Shown here: positions 49,746 through 60,869 of the stretch, piece after piece
Layout of the letters: each line of letters starts with the position of its first letter
Numbering within the stretch: the first letter of the stretch is position 1
NCBI GenBank assembly: GCA_016169945.1
Contig: JADLSH010000231.1
Coordinates: 1,550,001-1,614,000 of the forward strand
Origin: Trachythela sp. YZ-2020
Taxonomy: Eukaryota > Cnidaria > Anthozoa > Malacalcyonacea > Clavulariidae
Length of the DNA stretch: 64,000 bases
Reading direction: 5' to 3'
Position numbers and translations under genes: made by a program
Notes under the pieces: model-generated
The model's database searches: none
The model's input: the letters and a program-made list of their open reading frames with translations, nothing else
Told to the model about the DNA's origin: nothing

Positions 49746-49958
49746 ATGACTCGAACACGTAAAGACTGTCCGATTTGTGGAAAGAAAAGTTTGTTAAAAT
49801 TGTCAAACCATTTAGAAGACATTCATGAACTGTCTTGTGAAAAAAGGCAACTTTTTCTGATTCGCGCTAAAGCTATACCTTTAGACCTTGAAGCGGTTTT
49901 GAATGAGTTACATAGAATGGTTAGAAACACTAAGAAGCGGTCAAAATGGCATAAATAG
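49746..49958 (+). CDS. Small zinc-finger protein of the second Polinton, 70 aa
   Basis: A C2H2-like finger CPICGKKSLLKLSNHLEDIH lies near the N-terminus of a basic protein starting MTRTRKD. It lies between PolB and the packaging ATPase on the same strand. The gene at 46182 is a likely distant homologue. Role unknown, presumably DNA binding. Confidence 0.7.
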   Translation: MTRTRKDCPICGKKSLLKLSNHLEDIHELSCEKRQLFLIRAKAIPLDLEAVLNELHRMVRNTKKRSKWHK

Positions 49959-50030
49959 GTTCGTACAAAACATTTTCATTTCATTCTCACGATGTAAAGC
50001 ATACAGTTACCACACCCTTTTGGTCTCCTT

Positions 50031-50630
50031 GTGTCCGGTGGTACAAAGTCAGGCAAAACAACATTTGTTAAAACCCTTTTGGCTTACGTTGACAATATGA
50101 TTAATAAACCTCCAGAAAACATTGTGTATTACTATGCTGAATATCAAGATACGTTTGGGGAAATACAAACTTTAGTACCAAACATAAAGTTTATACAGAA
50201 TTTGCCTGATAATATGTTGGACACTATTAATCCAGAAACACGTAATTTATATATTATTGATGATTTTATGGGTGAAAGAGATGCCCTTATCGCTAAGTTA
50301 TTCACGAAAAAATCTCACCATGGCAATCTCAGTGTTATATACATTGTACAAAACTTGTTTCACCAGAGCAAAGGTCATCGTACGATTTCTCTCAACGCAA
50401 GTTATCTATGTTTGACAAAGAATGTTCGTGACGCAAGTCAAATAGTTCATCTTGCCATTCAGTTATGTCCTAACAGCACACAATTTTTCCAGCAAGCTTA
50501 TCAATTGGCGACAAAAGAACCATATTCCTATTTATTTGTGGATCTAACATCGACTTGTCCAGACGAAATCCGAGTTAGATCCGGGATATTTCCAACTGAT
50601 AAACATTACGTCTACCAAGCCAGAGTATAA
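50031..50630 (+). CDS. A32-like packaging ATPase of the second Polinton
   Basis: Walker A SGGTKSGKTTF lies at the very start and Walker B NLYIIDDF near residue 76. A sensor segment LSVIYIVQNLF follows. The frame opens at 49998, a few codons before Walker A, without an ATG, so the true start or an upstream exon is missing or spliced. The body is otherwise open to its stop. Confidence 0.85.
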   Translation: MSGGTKSGKTTFVKTLLAYVDNMINKPPENIVYYYAEYQDTFGEIQTLVPNIKFIQNLPDNMLDTINPETRNLYIIDDFMGERDALIAKLFTKKSHHGNLSVIYIVQNLFHQSKGHRTISLNASYLCLTKNVRDASQIVHLAIQLCPNSTQFFQQAYQLATKEPYSYLFVDLTSTCPDEIRVRSGIFPTDKHYVYQARV

Positions 50631-50665
50631 ATAAACCAGTCACTACGTATAATAATCATTTGACA

Positions 50666-50990
50666 ATGTCTGCTTGTATGAAGAGGAACTCCGAACTTCT
50701 CAAAGTATTGGCCAAGAGTAAACCGAAACTAAGAAAAGCCATTTTGAAAGCGGCCGAAGACGATTTTTTAGGAAGCAATCAGACAGTGTCTGTTGAACGT
50801 TTGGTTTGAAACCGTCAAACTGAAACCAAAATCAGCTAAAAAACTTGCGCCACATTCCAAACATATAAAGTTTGCAGCTGATCGACGGAATTCTATTATA
50901 AAAAGAAGAACACGTCTTGTCCAAAAAGGGGAAGGGTTTTTACCATTTCTAATTTCCTCAGTATTGGAGCAATTGGCTAACTTTGTATAA
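50666..50990 (+). pseudogene. Polinton PX-like small basic protein, frameshifted
   Basis: The first part is read from the ATG at 50666 (MSACMKRNSELLKVLAKSKP) to a stop at 50809. The second part, in another frame at 50793-50990, is basic and ends with GEGFLPFLISSVLEQLANF. The order of a KPKLRKAIL motif, a Lys/Arg-rich middle and a GGFLP-like end is the pattern of the small adenovirus-pX-like protein of Polintons as I recall it. The stop overlaps the next start (TAATG). Confidence 0.7.
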
Positions 50991-51778
50991 TGGAGTATGT
51001 TAAAAGATTAGTCCTCTTCCCAGAACATATGGCTGAACAACGGAAGAGACCTCTAGTGGCACCTTTGACTGCTCAAGTCAACGAAATAGACTCGGATATG
51101 CAAGACACCATTCAACACCAAGACATACCGATCGATGAAAAGGCAAAATTATACGATCAACATTTACAACGTTATTTAACGTTTTATGATAAACGAATGG
51201 ATAAACCTGTCCGAGTGAATGTAGTACAACCTACAAAGACAGATGAGCCCAGAGAACAACCGGATGAACAAATCGAATCTTCAGACGAAATCGAAACGGA
51301 CATTTTGGATAGCGTGCCAGCGACGATGAAGTCACGTGCTCGCCAACTGATCAAAAAACTTAGGGCAAATAAAGATATCGTTGGGTGGAATGAACAAGGA
51401 CAGTTGTTGTTCAAAGGGAGATCTATTCCAGGAACAAATATAGTGGATTTGGGCAACGATTCTCTAAGGCAAAGGAAGAATTTCAATCCAGCAGGTTGGG
51501 AGTTATTTTCAAAAGCCCTAGGACATTTAAATGTACCCGAAGGCATTGTGACAAATGAAAATCGCCTCCAACTTGTTCGCGAGTATAAAACCAAGGGAAT
51601 CCCTGAAGACCTACTCTCTACCCCTCGTTCCCCTATAACCCGAGTGCGGCAAGAAAAGAGGAAAAAACGTAGAGACATTATTAGTACTCCATATAAATGG
51701 TTAAATAAATGTATTTTTAAACTAACATTGCGTGTTCTATTCTATAAAGTACCATCTATCTATAAAGTCACGCACTAA
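50990..51778 (+). CDS. Polinton PY-like conserved protein, 262 aa
   Basis: It starts MEYVKRLVLFPEHM and contains DIPIDEKAKLYDQHLQRYLT, then a C-terminal part (VGWNEQGQLLFKGRSIPGTN). I recognise it as a protein repeatedly found beside PX in invertebrate Polintons; a minor-capsid or scaffold role has been suggested for such proteins. The frame is intact. It is convergent with, and overlaps by a few bases, the protease fragment. Confidence 0.72.
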   Translation: MEYVKRLVLFPEHMAEQRKRPLVAPLTAQVNEIDSDMQDTIQHQDIPIDEKAKLYDQHLQRYLTFYDKRMDKPVRVNVVQPTKTDEPREQPDEQIESSDEIETDILDSVPATMKSRARQLIKKLRANKDIVGWNEQGQLLFKGRSIPGTNIVDLGNDSLRQRKNFNPAGWELFSKALGHLNVPEGIVTNENRLQLVREYKTKGIPEDLLSTPRSPITRVRQEKRKKRRDIISTPYKWLNKCIFKLTLRVLFYKVPSIYKVTH

Positions 51779-52025
51779 CATATATATCGTTCCAATGTTT
51801 GTTTTCCGTAAACATATTCACAATAGTTGACATTGGAATACGCCTACACCGATGTAAAGCAAAAAATGATGTATATTGTCCACACACGTCCGATGAAGGG
51901 GCTTGTAAAACTTTTGCGTTCCAAGTAAAGATACTACATTGCTTGTCCAAAAACTGAATAAAGTTCTGATTATAAAATCCAGGCGCTTCGCCATAAGAAT
52001 TCCAAAATTCCCCTTTTTCATTTTC
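51768..52025 (-). pseudogene. C-terminal fragment of adenain-like maturation protease
   Basis: The fragment shows GEFWNSYGEAPGFYNQNF and DVCGQYTSFFALHRCRRIPM with the expected catalytic Cys in the CGQY motif, ending near WNDIYVSA. The N-terminal part with the catalytic His is missing. It is joined directly, in another frame, to PolB N-terminal sequence near 52025. Confidence 0.75.
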
Positions 52026-52895
52026 TGACATTTACAACAAAAGTATGATTTGGAGTACATTGACAAGTTCTTAATATAGCTGAAATGGCTTCCATACAAG
52101 TTAAAGTACATTGTATTGGCATAGGTACGGTGCGAACGCTGGATGAGCTGAGCCACAATTTTTGTCTGGTCGTTCTCTTCATCGTAAAGTTCAACAAGAC
52201 GATACACCTATATATTAAGTTCAAATAATTTTTCGAAGTCCGGTAATTCCTCGAGTGTAACGCCATCAAAATCATCATCATCATCGTCAAAATACCGTTC
52301 AAAATAATGTTGAGTATCGCGTTTGAGATTGCTCGGGTGACATCCACGGTGCACAGCCAAACAACGGAAGAAACACAATTTGTCCTCATAAGGTAGGCCA
52401 GTTTGTTTATTACAATCTAACGACACGATGGCAGGATTATCCAACACATGGCGAGGTAAGCGAGTACTACGTCCAATCGGATGTTCGCGAAGTTTCGTTA
52501 TATAAAACGTCGCGTTGGTAATATCCACAACGACGGAACGACCCACTTCGAGTTGGGTCGTTGTTGTCGAGCCCATTCGAAGATATCCAAATTTTGCAAT
52601 GCCTCGCGTACTTGATCTAAATCCTCGAAGTTACGTATTTGGAAAGGCGCCTCGAACACACGGTTGTTGTTGACAGAGGAGTGGTGGTATTGGAATTGTT
52701 CCGTCTCGTTGTTGAACAACACGAATCCAAACGATACGTTGAGCTTGAACACCGTAGTTTGGTAATGGAATATATTATCTACATATTGTACAAGTTGACT
52801 CGTATCCATGGAATTCAGACGATAATTGTACCAATCCTGGACTCGGTCGCCACGACTTTGTCGAGTGCGGATCGCACGCCGATGTAATTGAGAGG
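52026..52895 (-). pseudogene. N-terminal part of Polinton PolB on the opposite strand
   Basis: Blocks read on minus are SFGFVLFNNETEQFQYHHSS (52498-52809), a frame change near 52540, VDITNATFYITKLREHPIG and YEDKLCFFRCLAVHRG (52208-52576). After one in-frame stop near 52208 comes FNLYGSHFSYIKNL with a Cys pair CCKC near 52040. This is the OTU-like N-terminal region of Polinton PolB. The polymerase body that should follow is found 5 kb away on plus. Confidence 0.85.
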
Positions 52896-53011
52896 GGAGA
52901 TTAGCTGGTGGTATACTTGGGTCTTGGGTAAATGGGCTGGGTTGGGCAGTAGATTTCGAAGCTCCTTGAAAAGGAAATTAATCTCAATTATAAGATAACA
53001 AACACCCGATT

Positions 53012-56000
53012 CGGAAAATTGACAATTACCAAGTTTAACGGAACATTTCAAGACTGCACGAGATCCTGGAATCAGTTCAGCGAGACAATCAATAAAACCG
53101 GAATTCCAAACGTAACAAAATTCGCTTACTTACGTGAATTACTGGACACAAATGTAAGGAAGACGGTAGAAGCTCTACCGTTCAATAGTGTAGGCTATAC
53201 CAGAGCGAAAACCATTTTAGAAGAGAAATTTGGGAAAAAATGGCATATATTAAGGCATATACGAAGCAAATTCTCGAACTTCCGGTTATACCAAATGTAA
53301 ACATTAAGAAAATTCACGAGTTTTACGATACTTTGATGTATGCCGTGCAGTCGTTGGAAATTATGGGAGGTTTGCAGCAAGTAAATGGAATGTCACTTTA
53401 GCACTCAAGAAATTAGCGGGAATTCGTGGCGATCTTACAAGAACCGACCCTGATTGGGAAAGTTGGGATTTTGTCAAATTGGTCAAAGCCCTAAATCTTT
53501 GGACGCGAAGAAATCCAGTCGAGCAGTGAAATGAAACAAGACCCCGGGATCGTGAGTATCGTAGTTTTAGTAGACTCTGGAGCAGGAAGTTCATATGCCT
53601 CAGTCAAGTTAATGCACGAACTTCACATTCAACCCACAGATGTACAAATAGAGAAGATCCACATGCTGATGTCTTCAAAACAAGCACACCTAGAGTGAAT
53701 TAAAGTTGAATCAACTACCAGTGTTTTCGCCATGGCAACAAATTTCATAAAAATGGATAAAGCTGAATTGCTTTTCCTTGAGAATCATGACTACGAAAAC
53801 CTTATCCAAAAATATGCACACTTGAAGGGAGTGACCATAGAAGATTGAGACAAAAAACCAAAGCTTCCTGTTCTTGTTGTTCTTGGCAGTGGAGACTACT
53901 CCAGAATAAAATCTGAGACACGGCCAAGAGTTGGAAAAGACATGGAACTCGTCGCAGAACTGACTCAACTAGGATGGTTCTTGATGTCCCCAGGGAAAGA
54001 ATTCGACAGGAAGACAATGTTGCTCACACAAATAAACCAGTTGGATTACGAACAGTTGTGTCTCCTTGACGTTCTTGGATTAGAAGATGCTCCCGAACAC
54101 GATCAACGGGTAATATACAACGAGTTCAAAGAACAGCTCACCAGAAGCCCCGAAGGCTGGTACGAGACGGGATTACCATGGAAAGGGAATTTCTTAACAT
54201 TACCAACGAACGAGCGAGGAAATCAATGCCGGCTCGAAAGCCATGTTACTAAACTGAAACGCGAGGTCTGAAGAGTGACAAGGAGGTGGAGTTCTACCTA
54301 CCCCATAAACCAGTAGTGAGAGAAACGGTGAAAACTACCAAAGTACGAATCGTGTACGATGCTTCGGCCAAAGAAGCAAGTGACAGTCCTTCGCTTAACG
54401 ACTGCTTGTACCCAGGCCCACCACTACAAAGTAAGTTATGGAATGGTGCTTTTCCATCAGCGTGGTTATCCAGTCGTGATATCTGGTGAAAAACCTTTTC
54501 TGCAAGTGACAGTTAAAGAGATTGAGCGTGATGCCTTGAGATTCCACTGGCGATGTGAAGAAGATTCGCAGTAAGAAACGTTGAGATTTACAAGAGTGTT
54601 GTTTGGGTTGGCGCCCTCGCTATTTCTCCTCCCTGGGGTGATCGAGCAACATCTCCACAACATCTGAGAGCTATCGAAATCTTCGAAGACGCCTCATTCA
54701 AGTTGCATAAATGGAACTCTAATGCAAGCGAACTTGAAATGAACGGCGAACAAGCAGCCGGAAACGACGAGAAAACATAAGCCAAACAGCAGCTAAGTGG
54801 TGATTCAACCGAGACAACAATGGTTGGGTTAAAATGGAACAAATCGAGGGACACTCTAACTATACCTTTTCCAACCGTTGATAGTAACTCTACCACAACC
54901 AAACGCACAATCCTTAGCAAGCTAGCAAAAGTGTATGACCCCCTAGCTCTGGTGTCGCCCATCACTTTGGAAGGGAAAATGATCTTTCGGGACGTGTGCA
55001 AGACAAAGTTACCATTGGACGCTCATATTCGAGAACTGTTAAATCATCGCTGGAATGTATGGGAAAAGTCGTTGCCAAAAGAAGAAACCGTGCCTCATAC
55101 GATAGTGAATTACCGAGAGCCAGTATTGAATGTAGAACTTCACATCTTCGGTGATGCCTCTACAAAGGGTGCTGGAGCAGTGGTATACTCCGTAGTGCAA
55201 ACACGATCTGGAACAACACAACAATTGGTGGCAGCTAAATCGAGATTGGCCAAAGAAGGGTTGACAATTCCCCGTCTAGAGTTGATATCTGGACACATGG
55301 CGACCAATCTAGTGAAGAATGTTCAAAACGCGCTACAGAACTTTCCCGAACCAACGATCTATGAGTGGTTAGATAGCACTGTCGCGCTTCATTGGAATCA
55401 TGGAGAAGGACAATATCGCCAGTTCGTCGCAAATCGAGTATCCAAGATAAAGCAACACCCAGAAATAGAATGGAGACATGTATCCACCAAAGACAACCCG
55501 GCAGATATAGCCAGTCGTCGAGGACCTTTGCCCGAGAAATCGTTGTGGTGGAACGTTCCAGAATGGTTGGACGATCTTGACAAATGGCCAGACAACCTTG
55601 CGACGCAACCATCCACAGCTACTGAAGGTGAAGCGAAAGTGATTCGAGAGGTTCTATGTACAGCACAAGTCCAGCGAGCAGCCGACGACCTTGATCAATT
55701 ATTGAAAAAGCACGACATTCATCGTACACTACGAGCATATGCCTGGATCCTGAGATTCACAAACATCTGCAGAACCAAAGACAAACAACTGGGTCCCTTG
55801 ATAACCCAGGAAATTCAAAACGCCCGCATCTGTGGTGGATCAAGCGAGTCCAACGAGACAGTGACATTGAGAAAGATCAGGAACAACTAAACTTACAAGA
55901 AAACGACCAAGGGTTAGTTGTATGTCATGGTCGCGTCCATGCAGTGGATCCAGTCCACTTATCGAACTCTCACCCATTCACTGAGAAATTAGTACAAGAA

Positions 56001-56650
56001 GCGCATTTGCGCACTCTCCACGGGGGAGTCGGGCTAACTATGGCGCAGGTTCGAAAGAGGTATTGGATACCTAAGTTGAGAAGTTTGGATAAACGACAAA
56101 TAAATCCTGTCGTAGCCATGTAGATAATAGGGATCTTAGGAAGCGAGCCAATTTCTTAAAACGTTGCAAAGATGCTGTTTGGAAACGATGGACAAACGAA
56201 TACGTGCGAGGGCCACGTGAACGACACGTCGTGCTTAAAGGGAAGCTTCTCACCTTATCAGTTGGAGACGTAGTTATAATCAAATCACATGAAAGAAATA
56301 GAGGAGAATGACGCCTGGGAATTATAGAGCAACTATACCAAGGGAAAGATGGTGTTGTAAGAGCGGTAAAGCTACGTGCAGGGGAAAATTTCATTAAACG
56401 ACCAGTACAACATCCATACCCATTAGAGTTAAGCTGTGACATTGGAAACAGACAAGCAACGAAGATTAATTACCGAGTTGAATGCAGAGGCCACAGAGTT
56501 CAGGCCTAGAAGAGACGCGGCGGTTGCAGCCAGGCTTCGTAACCAGATGATGGTCGATGATTGAAACGGTAATCATTCTAAACCATTTAATCTTATGTAT
56601 TGTTGAGTTTGAAATTGCAAGGATTTAGATATTCACAGAGTCAGTCTACT
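53012..56650 (+). mobile_element. BEL/Pao retrotransposon remnant, plus strand
   Basis: Gag sequence (LTITKFNGTFQD, FAYLRELLDTNVRKTVEALP) begins abruptly at 53012. Protease follows (LVDSGAGSSYASVKL near 53560), then RT pieces (VRIVYDASAKEASDSPSLND near 54340), an RNase H-containing block at 54820-55890 (ELHIFGDASTKGAGAVVYS, EWLDSTVALHW, TKDNPADIASRRG), integrase zinc-binding pieces (HGGVGLTMAQVRKRYWIP near 56020) and an integrase C-terminal piece near 56160-56440. The integrase catalytic core is deleted. Stops and frameshifts are frequent; it is dead. Confidence 0.9.
54820..55890 (+). pseudogene. BEL pol segment (RT end and RNase H), 356 codons open
   Basis: This is the longest surviving BEL frame. 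Its N-terminal end covers the RT connection (LGLKW-like start, KLAKVYDPLALVSPITLEGK). RNase H acids appear in FGDAST, RLELISG and WLDST, then DNPADIASRRG. It is in frame throughout. The gene around it is broken, so it is listed as part of a pseudogene. Confidence 0.85.
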
Positions 56651-56964
56651 GTTAGACATATATCTCCTACCGAGATATATGGGGATTGACGCCACATATT
56701 TAATAAACTGTCAATCAAAAACAGAACACGCGTTCGTGAGACACAACAAGGAGGGCTAGGTTATATTTTTATTTGAGGGACTATATTTCATTATAAATTA
56801 AAAAGCGAATATCATCGAGACGAGAGACGAGGTTTAAAGCGAACGGATTGTAAACATAGGAGAAGTTTGTACAACGATTATACAAGTATATATTTAACGC
56901 TACACTTTAATAATAAAAGTTAAAACACTATAAACACGAGTTTATTTGTCAATTTAATACGGGG
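56650..56964 (+). repeat. 3' LTR of the BEL remnant
   Basis: It begins about TGTTAGACATATATCTCC and ends near CAATTTAATAC. The inner part (AACACGCGTTCGTGAGACACA, TATATTTTTATTTGAGGGAC) reappears in reverse orientation at 63840-64000, which allows both to be identified as LTR. An AATAAAAG signal lies near 56912. Confidence 0.75.
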
Positions 56965-57083
56965 GCAGCAATAACTTCCTACATGTTGATTAAATTGAAA
57001 AACTCGTCGTCTACTTTATTAAGAACTGAGGAAGGAATCATGGTAGGGAGTCCAAGGTTCTTCAGTACTGGATCTGCACATTG

Positions 57084-57776
57084 CTATATAAAACTTGAAA
57101 ACATTGTTTCCCACGTACTATCAGCAGGCATTTCGTACCAAGTTTGTACGTTATAGTTTTGGTAAAATCTGGTACACATTTCCACACACGGATCCGTATT
57201 TCCTTCTGTTGATGGTCCATATCGTATGACGTTTCTCAGCCTGTTTTGAGCATCGTTTGTGTGGGATTTAAGAAAATTTATCCATTTCTCAGGAAAAAAA
57301 TCATCCCAGATATTCTTCGGACGAAAGGAAAAACCTTTGTTCTTCATTGTAGCGAGTGATTTCCAATGCTACAGAGAGAAGTACATTTAATCATTTCTGT
57401 ACATTGTAGGCATGATAATTTCGTATAGAGAAAGTACCCCAGCTTCATGCCTAACAACATGAAATATCGCAAATATGAAAATTAAAATTAGAGCATTAAC
57501 TCGCGATTTATCCTAAATATTCGTAATATTACAAATAATGATAAAGTGGATGATTCTTTATCCTAGGAAGTAGAAAATAGGAATATTAATTCTGTCAGTA
57601 TTTAAACTTACCCTCTTTTCTGCATTATCAAAGCCTTTCCAACCAGATGCTAGATCTTCCATCAAAAGTTTTCGTCCTCTCAGTCTATTATTAACACGAT
57701 CTTCTTTCCAAAGCTTGTACCCAGATCGCTTGGTTGATCGCTCGACCCCCTTTTCTTCATCGTATTTCCACATCAC
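57084..57776 (-). other. Possible exons of the Ulp1/DDE transposon
   Basis: Two minus-strand frames, 57558-57776 (KYDEEKGVERSTKRSGYKLW, LASGWKGFDNAEKR) and 57084-57347 (NIWDDFFPEKWINFLKSH), have protein-like composition. No domain is recognised. They lie downstream of the protease gene on the same strand and may be its last exons. The stretch 57776-58300 shows no gene. Confidence 0.35.
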
Positions 57777-58307
57777 ATCTTTACTATCAACTTTTGCATT
57801 ATCAGCTTCTAATTAATATTAAAAATATGTCTGTAAAATATGTCTGTATATAGCTATAGATATAGTTCCGCGCAGTTTATGCTCCGAAATGAAACATGGT
57901 CAGAATAGTTCGAACGTATGACCAATGAAGCCTTAATTGAGGTTGTAGGGGTAAAGCTATTAGTTATTATTGGTAGTGAAAGAGCCATCATAGAGTCCAT
58001 ATGCATGCAGTCCACCGTGATCTTACCTTAAGCTTACTTCTTCTTCGCAAATTGAATCGCTGATTTGACGGGGTTACTTGATCCAACAAGGATGCTTCAA
58101 CTATAAGCATATAGCAGATCTGAATGTGATTACTTAATATATTATTCAACCAACTTTGGGAACTTCTTTAGCAAGTAGCAATGAGGAATGTATTCTTTTT
58201 AAATAATTGAAATAAGACCTGCATTGGGAAGAATATAACGTTAAACAGGACACGAATATGATACAAGTTAGAAGAAATAGAAGGAGAAACACTTTTAGAA
58301 ACACGTT

Positions 58308-59051
58308 TTAGACGAGTTTGAGTGTATTTACATTACCTGGCTGTTGCGATGGTTCTGCGTAGCTGGTTGTTCGTACATCAATATTTATTTCGACGTCAGT
58401 CGTATGAGTGTCTTCACTCTCACTTACAGCTCGAGATCGTGCAAGAATCTTAATTCTCTGAAAAGTAGATTTCTCTAAATCATCGTTTGTGGGAATTGTT
58501 CTCAATATATCGCTAGGTAGCTCATCTAATACATTGTTTTCAATATTATCATAATTTTTAGATTGTCTTTCTCTGGGCACCGGGGACTCTTGAACTAAGA
58601 AGTTAACAATCCATTTCCTGATTGGTGTAATATCCTGAGAAGAATACTTTATCTCATCGTCTTTTGCCATTATGTATGCATTCATGCACATGAATACGCC
58701 ACAACTACACGAGTCACCTTGGCTCAGGATGTCATTTGGTGCAAGGAGAAGCCAACGCTTCAAATCAAACTTGTGATCATGCGCAGAGAACATAGCTTTT
58801 ATTAAACTGATTACTCTGGTAACGATGGAAACATTAACTACAAGAAGGTAGTCGTAGTACACAAGCATGGAAGAATTCGGATAACATATCAGTGGAGACC
58901 AGTGATCACTAGTGTTTATTGTAAACATAAGCATATTGCAGCTAACGGATCTAGAGATAATGCTTTGGAAATTATGCCTCCTTCTCGTACAAAATTGCTC
59001 AACGCAGTGTAGAGATACGTTGGGGAAATGTGTAGTCGTAAATTGGGACAA
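58308..59051 (-). CDS. Ulp1-like (C48) cysteine protease of a DNA transposon
   Basis: The catalytic set of a SUMO-protease-like domain is visible: His in SDHWSPLICYP, Asp in VYYDYLLV, and Gln/Cys in SQGDSCSCGVFMCMNAYIMA. A charged tail follows. Such proteases are carried by several Mutator-like and related DNA transposons in plants and animals. It lies about 2 kb downstream of transposase fragments on the same strand, which suggests one element. The true start codon and exon structure are not certain. Confidence 0.7.
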   Translation of the reverse strand: MSQFTTTHFPNVSLHCVEQFCTRRRHNFQSIISRSVSCNMLMFTINTSDHWSPLICYPNSSMLVYYDYLLVVNVSIVTRVISLIKAMFSAHDHKFDLKRWLLLAPNDILSQGDSCSCGVFMCMNAYIMAKDDEIKYSSQDITPIRKWIVNFLVQESPVPRERQSKNYDNIENNVLDELPSDILRTIPTNDDLEKSTFQRIKILARSRAVSESEDTHTTDVEINIDVRTTSYAEPSQQPGNVNTLKLV

Positions 59052-59954
59052 TGATTATTTCCTATTCTGTTAAGAAAACTATTGACTATGTCTCCACTTA
59101 ACCAATTGCCATCTCTTAGAGCTTTCAGGTGGTGTGAGGAGATTTTATCATTACCATAGAATAGTTCCTTTTTGTAACTCCATATTTGTTATACATCGTG
59201 GTGAGCACGTTTACTTATTTACCAAGGTACATTGTAAAATTCGAGCTGAAATTTTTTGTCATTGCCACATTCTGGCCCTGTTCGTTCCTCTCGTCATAAA
59301 GTCGAGAAAGTCCCCCCACCCAACCAATCATCCTCCCCCCAAAAAACATGAAACAAATATAAATGCCAAGAACATAATCTGTTACAAATTGTTATTGTTA
59401 ATCCAAGTTTTGAGCATTTCCATAAATTTAATAGTGCTTTTACACCACAGATATCCAATCCGTACTTTTGTATGCTTGCCAGTATTCCATTAATAGGACT
59501 TGCCCGACTATATTTTCCATACCTAATAATAGAGTCAAAAGAGGTCCCGGCCATGCGCATTATTTATGGCTATAATTATCATATCTCGTATTTCATATCT
59601 TTTTCAATATTTAAATCATTCTAAACGAGTAGGGGAGCTACCCGACGGTAAAATTACGTAATCAAAGACTGTTCAGATTGCAGAGATGTCAAACTAATAG
59701 GTTCCGATCGAGACACTTTCCGATAAATGCTACTGTGCTACATTGCAAGTTAATTATAAGAACATACACTCAATTTTATTAAAGTATTAAAGTTTGTAGT
59801 TTTAATCATAGACATAGTATTAGACTCATTTTTTGTTTCGTACCCCCCACAAATGTCGTAATTCGTCTCATACCCCCCCAAAGGTTAGATAATTTGCTTC
59901 GTACCCCAACTTACCCTCCACCAGCCCCATTAGATTTTACCAAATGTTCAGCAT

Positions 59955-60242
59955 TTACAAATTCACCGCTTCATCTTCATACACAAATGCAGTATTGTCA
60001 GAATTAAAGACACAGATAACAAAATGTCCGAAACGAATGCTTGGACCCTTATTCAAACTAGCCGCACGTATGTTATAGTTTATATCTTTCTCGTCGAAAT
60101 GATCTGCGTCGATTCCTCTCAGATTTAGCACTTCGTCGCAGAGGATTGGAGTGTGAATTTTTGCTTGGTTGTCAGTTGTTGTGCGATGTATAGTTAGTGC
60201 GAATATATATGGGATTGGCCATCCTAATTCACTGTGATACAC
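59955..60242 (-). pseudogene. Transposon gene fragment of unknown domain
   Basis: The frame reads SELGWPIPYIFALTIHR, then VLNLRGIDADHFDEKDINYN and FGHFVICVFNSDNTAFVYED. It looks like a degraded protein end and is on the same strand as the transposase and protease pieces. No family is recognised. The region 59060-59950 has no supported gene. Confidence 0.4.
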
Positions 60243-60869
60243 GACAGGTTTCCCATCAGCGCATTTATTGCATATTTCGTCCTCTTCTGTTGAAAACCTG
60301 CCATAAACTCTCGTCCAAAGTAATTATTGCAGGCGTATGTAGCAGAGAGATATGGGGATTTGCAACATTATATTCCACACTGTATTGGTTTTCCATTCAG
60401 TGAACAAGAAGTTGGCACCAAACATCTGTTCAGTTCTAATGTGGTCAATTTGAAAAGGCGTTCTAACTCCTGTTTTCTTTCGACTGGAAGCTGGTCATAA
60501 ATCTGGTTTAAAAAGAGGTTTAAGAACTCGCTTGAACTTTATGCTCTTTCCTATTTGGAATCATACCACATGCTGTGGCAATACTGCCTGGTCCGTCTTC
60601 TAATCTCAGTACCGTATTCCTATTTCTGGCCTGGTACTCCTAGAAATTTAAGAGTACGTACGGCATCACAATTCCCCATTGGTTTGGTTGTCGCTTAAAT
60701 AGCTTCGAACTCTAGGCCCTGGCAACAAATTAGCAGGTAAAGAATATTCAGAATTATATCTTGTTAGGTCACCAAGTAGAAAATTTGAGCAAAGGAGACA
60801 AGATGGAAGATAATTGAAAAATCTTGGCATATAGTACTTAATTATTATTATCACCACCACCACTCTCTT

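Larger units (their letters stand above)
46811..52895. mobile_element. Second Polinton, decayed and rearranged
   Basis: Genes recognised in order are a PolB body (+), a zinc finger (+), a packaging ATPase (+), a PX-like protein (+), a PY-like protein (+), a protease C-terminus (-) and a PolB N-terminus (-). Frameshifts and stops are frequent, and no terminal repeats of its own were found. The PolB lineage differs strongly from that of the 20.4-kb element and contains a spliceosomal-type intron. Confidence 0.85.
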
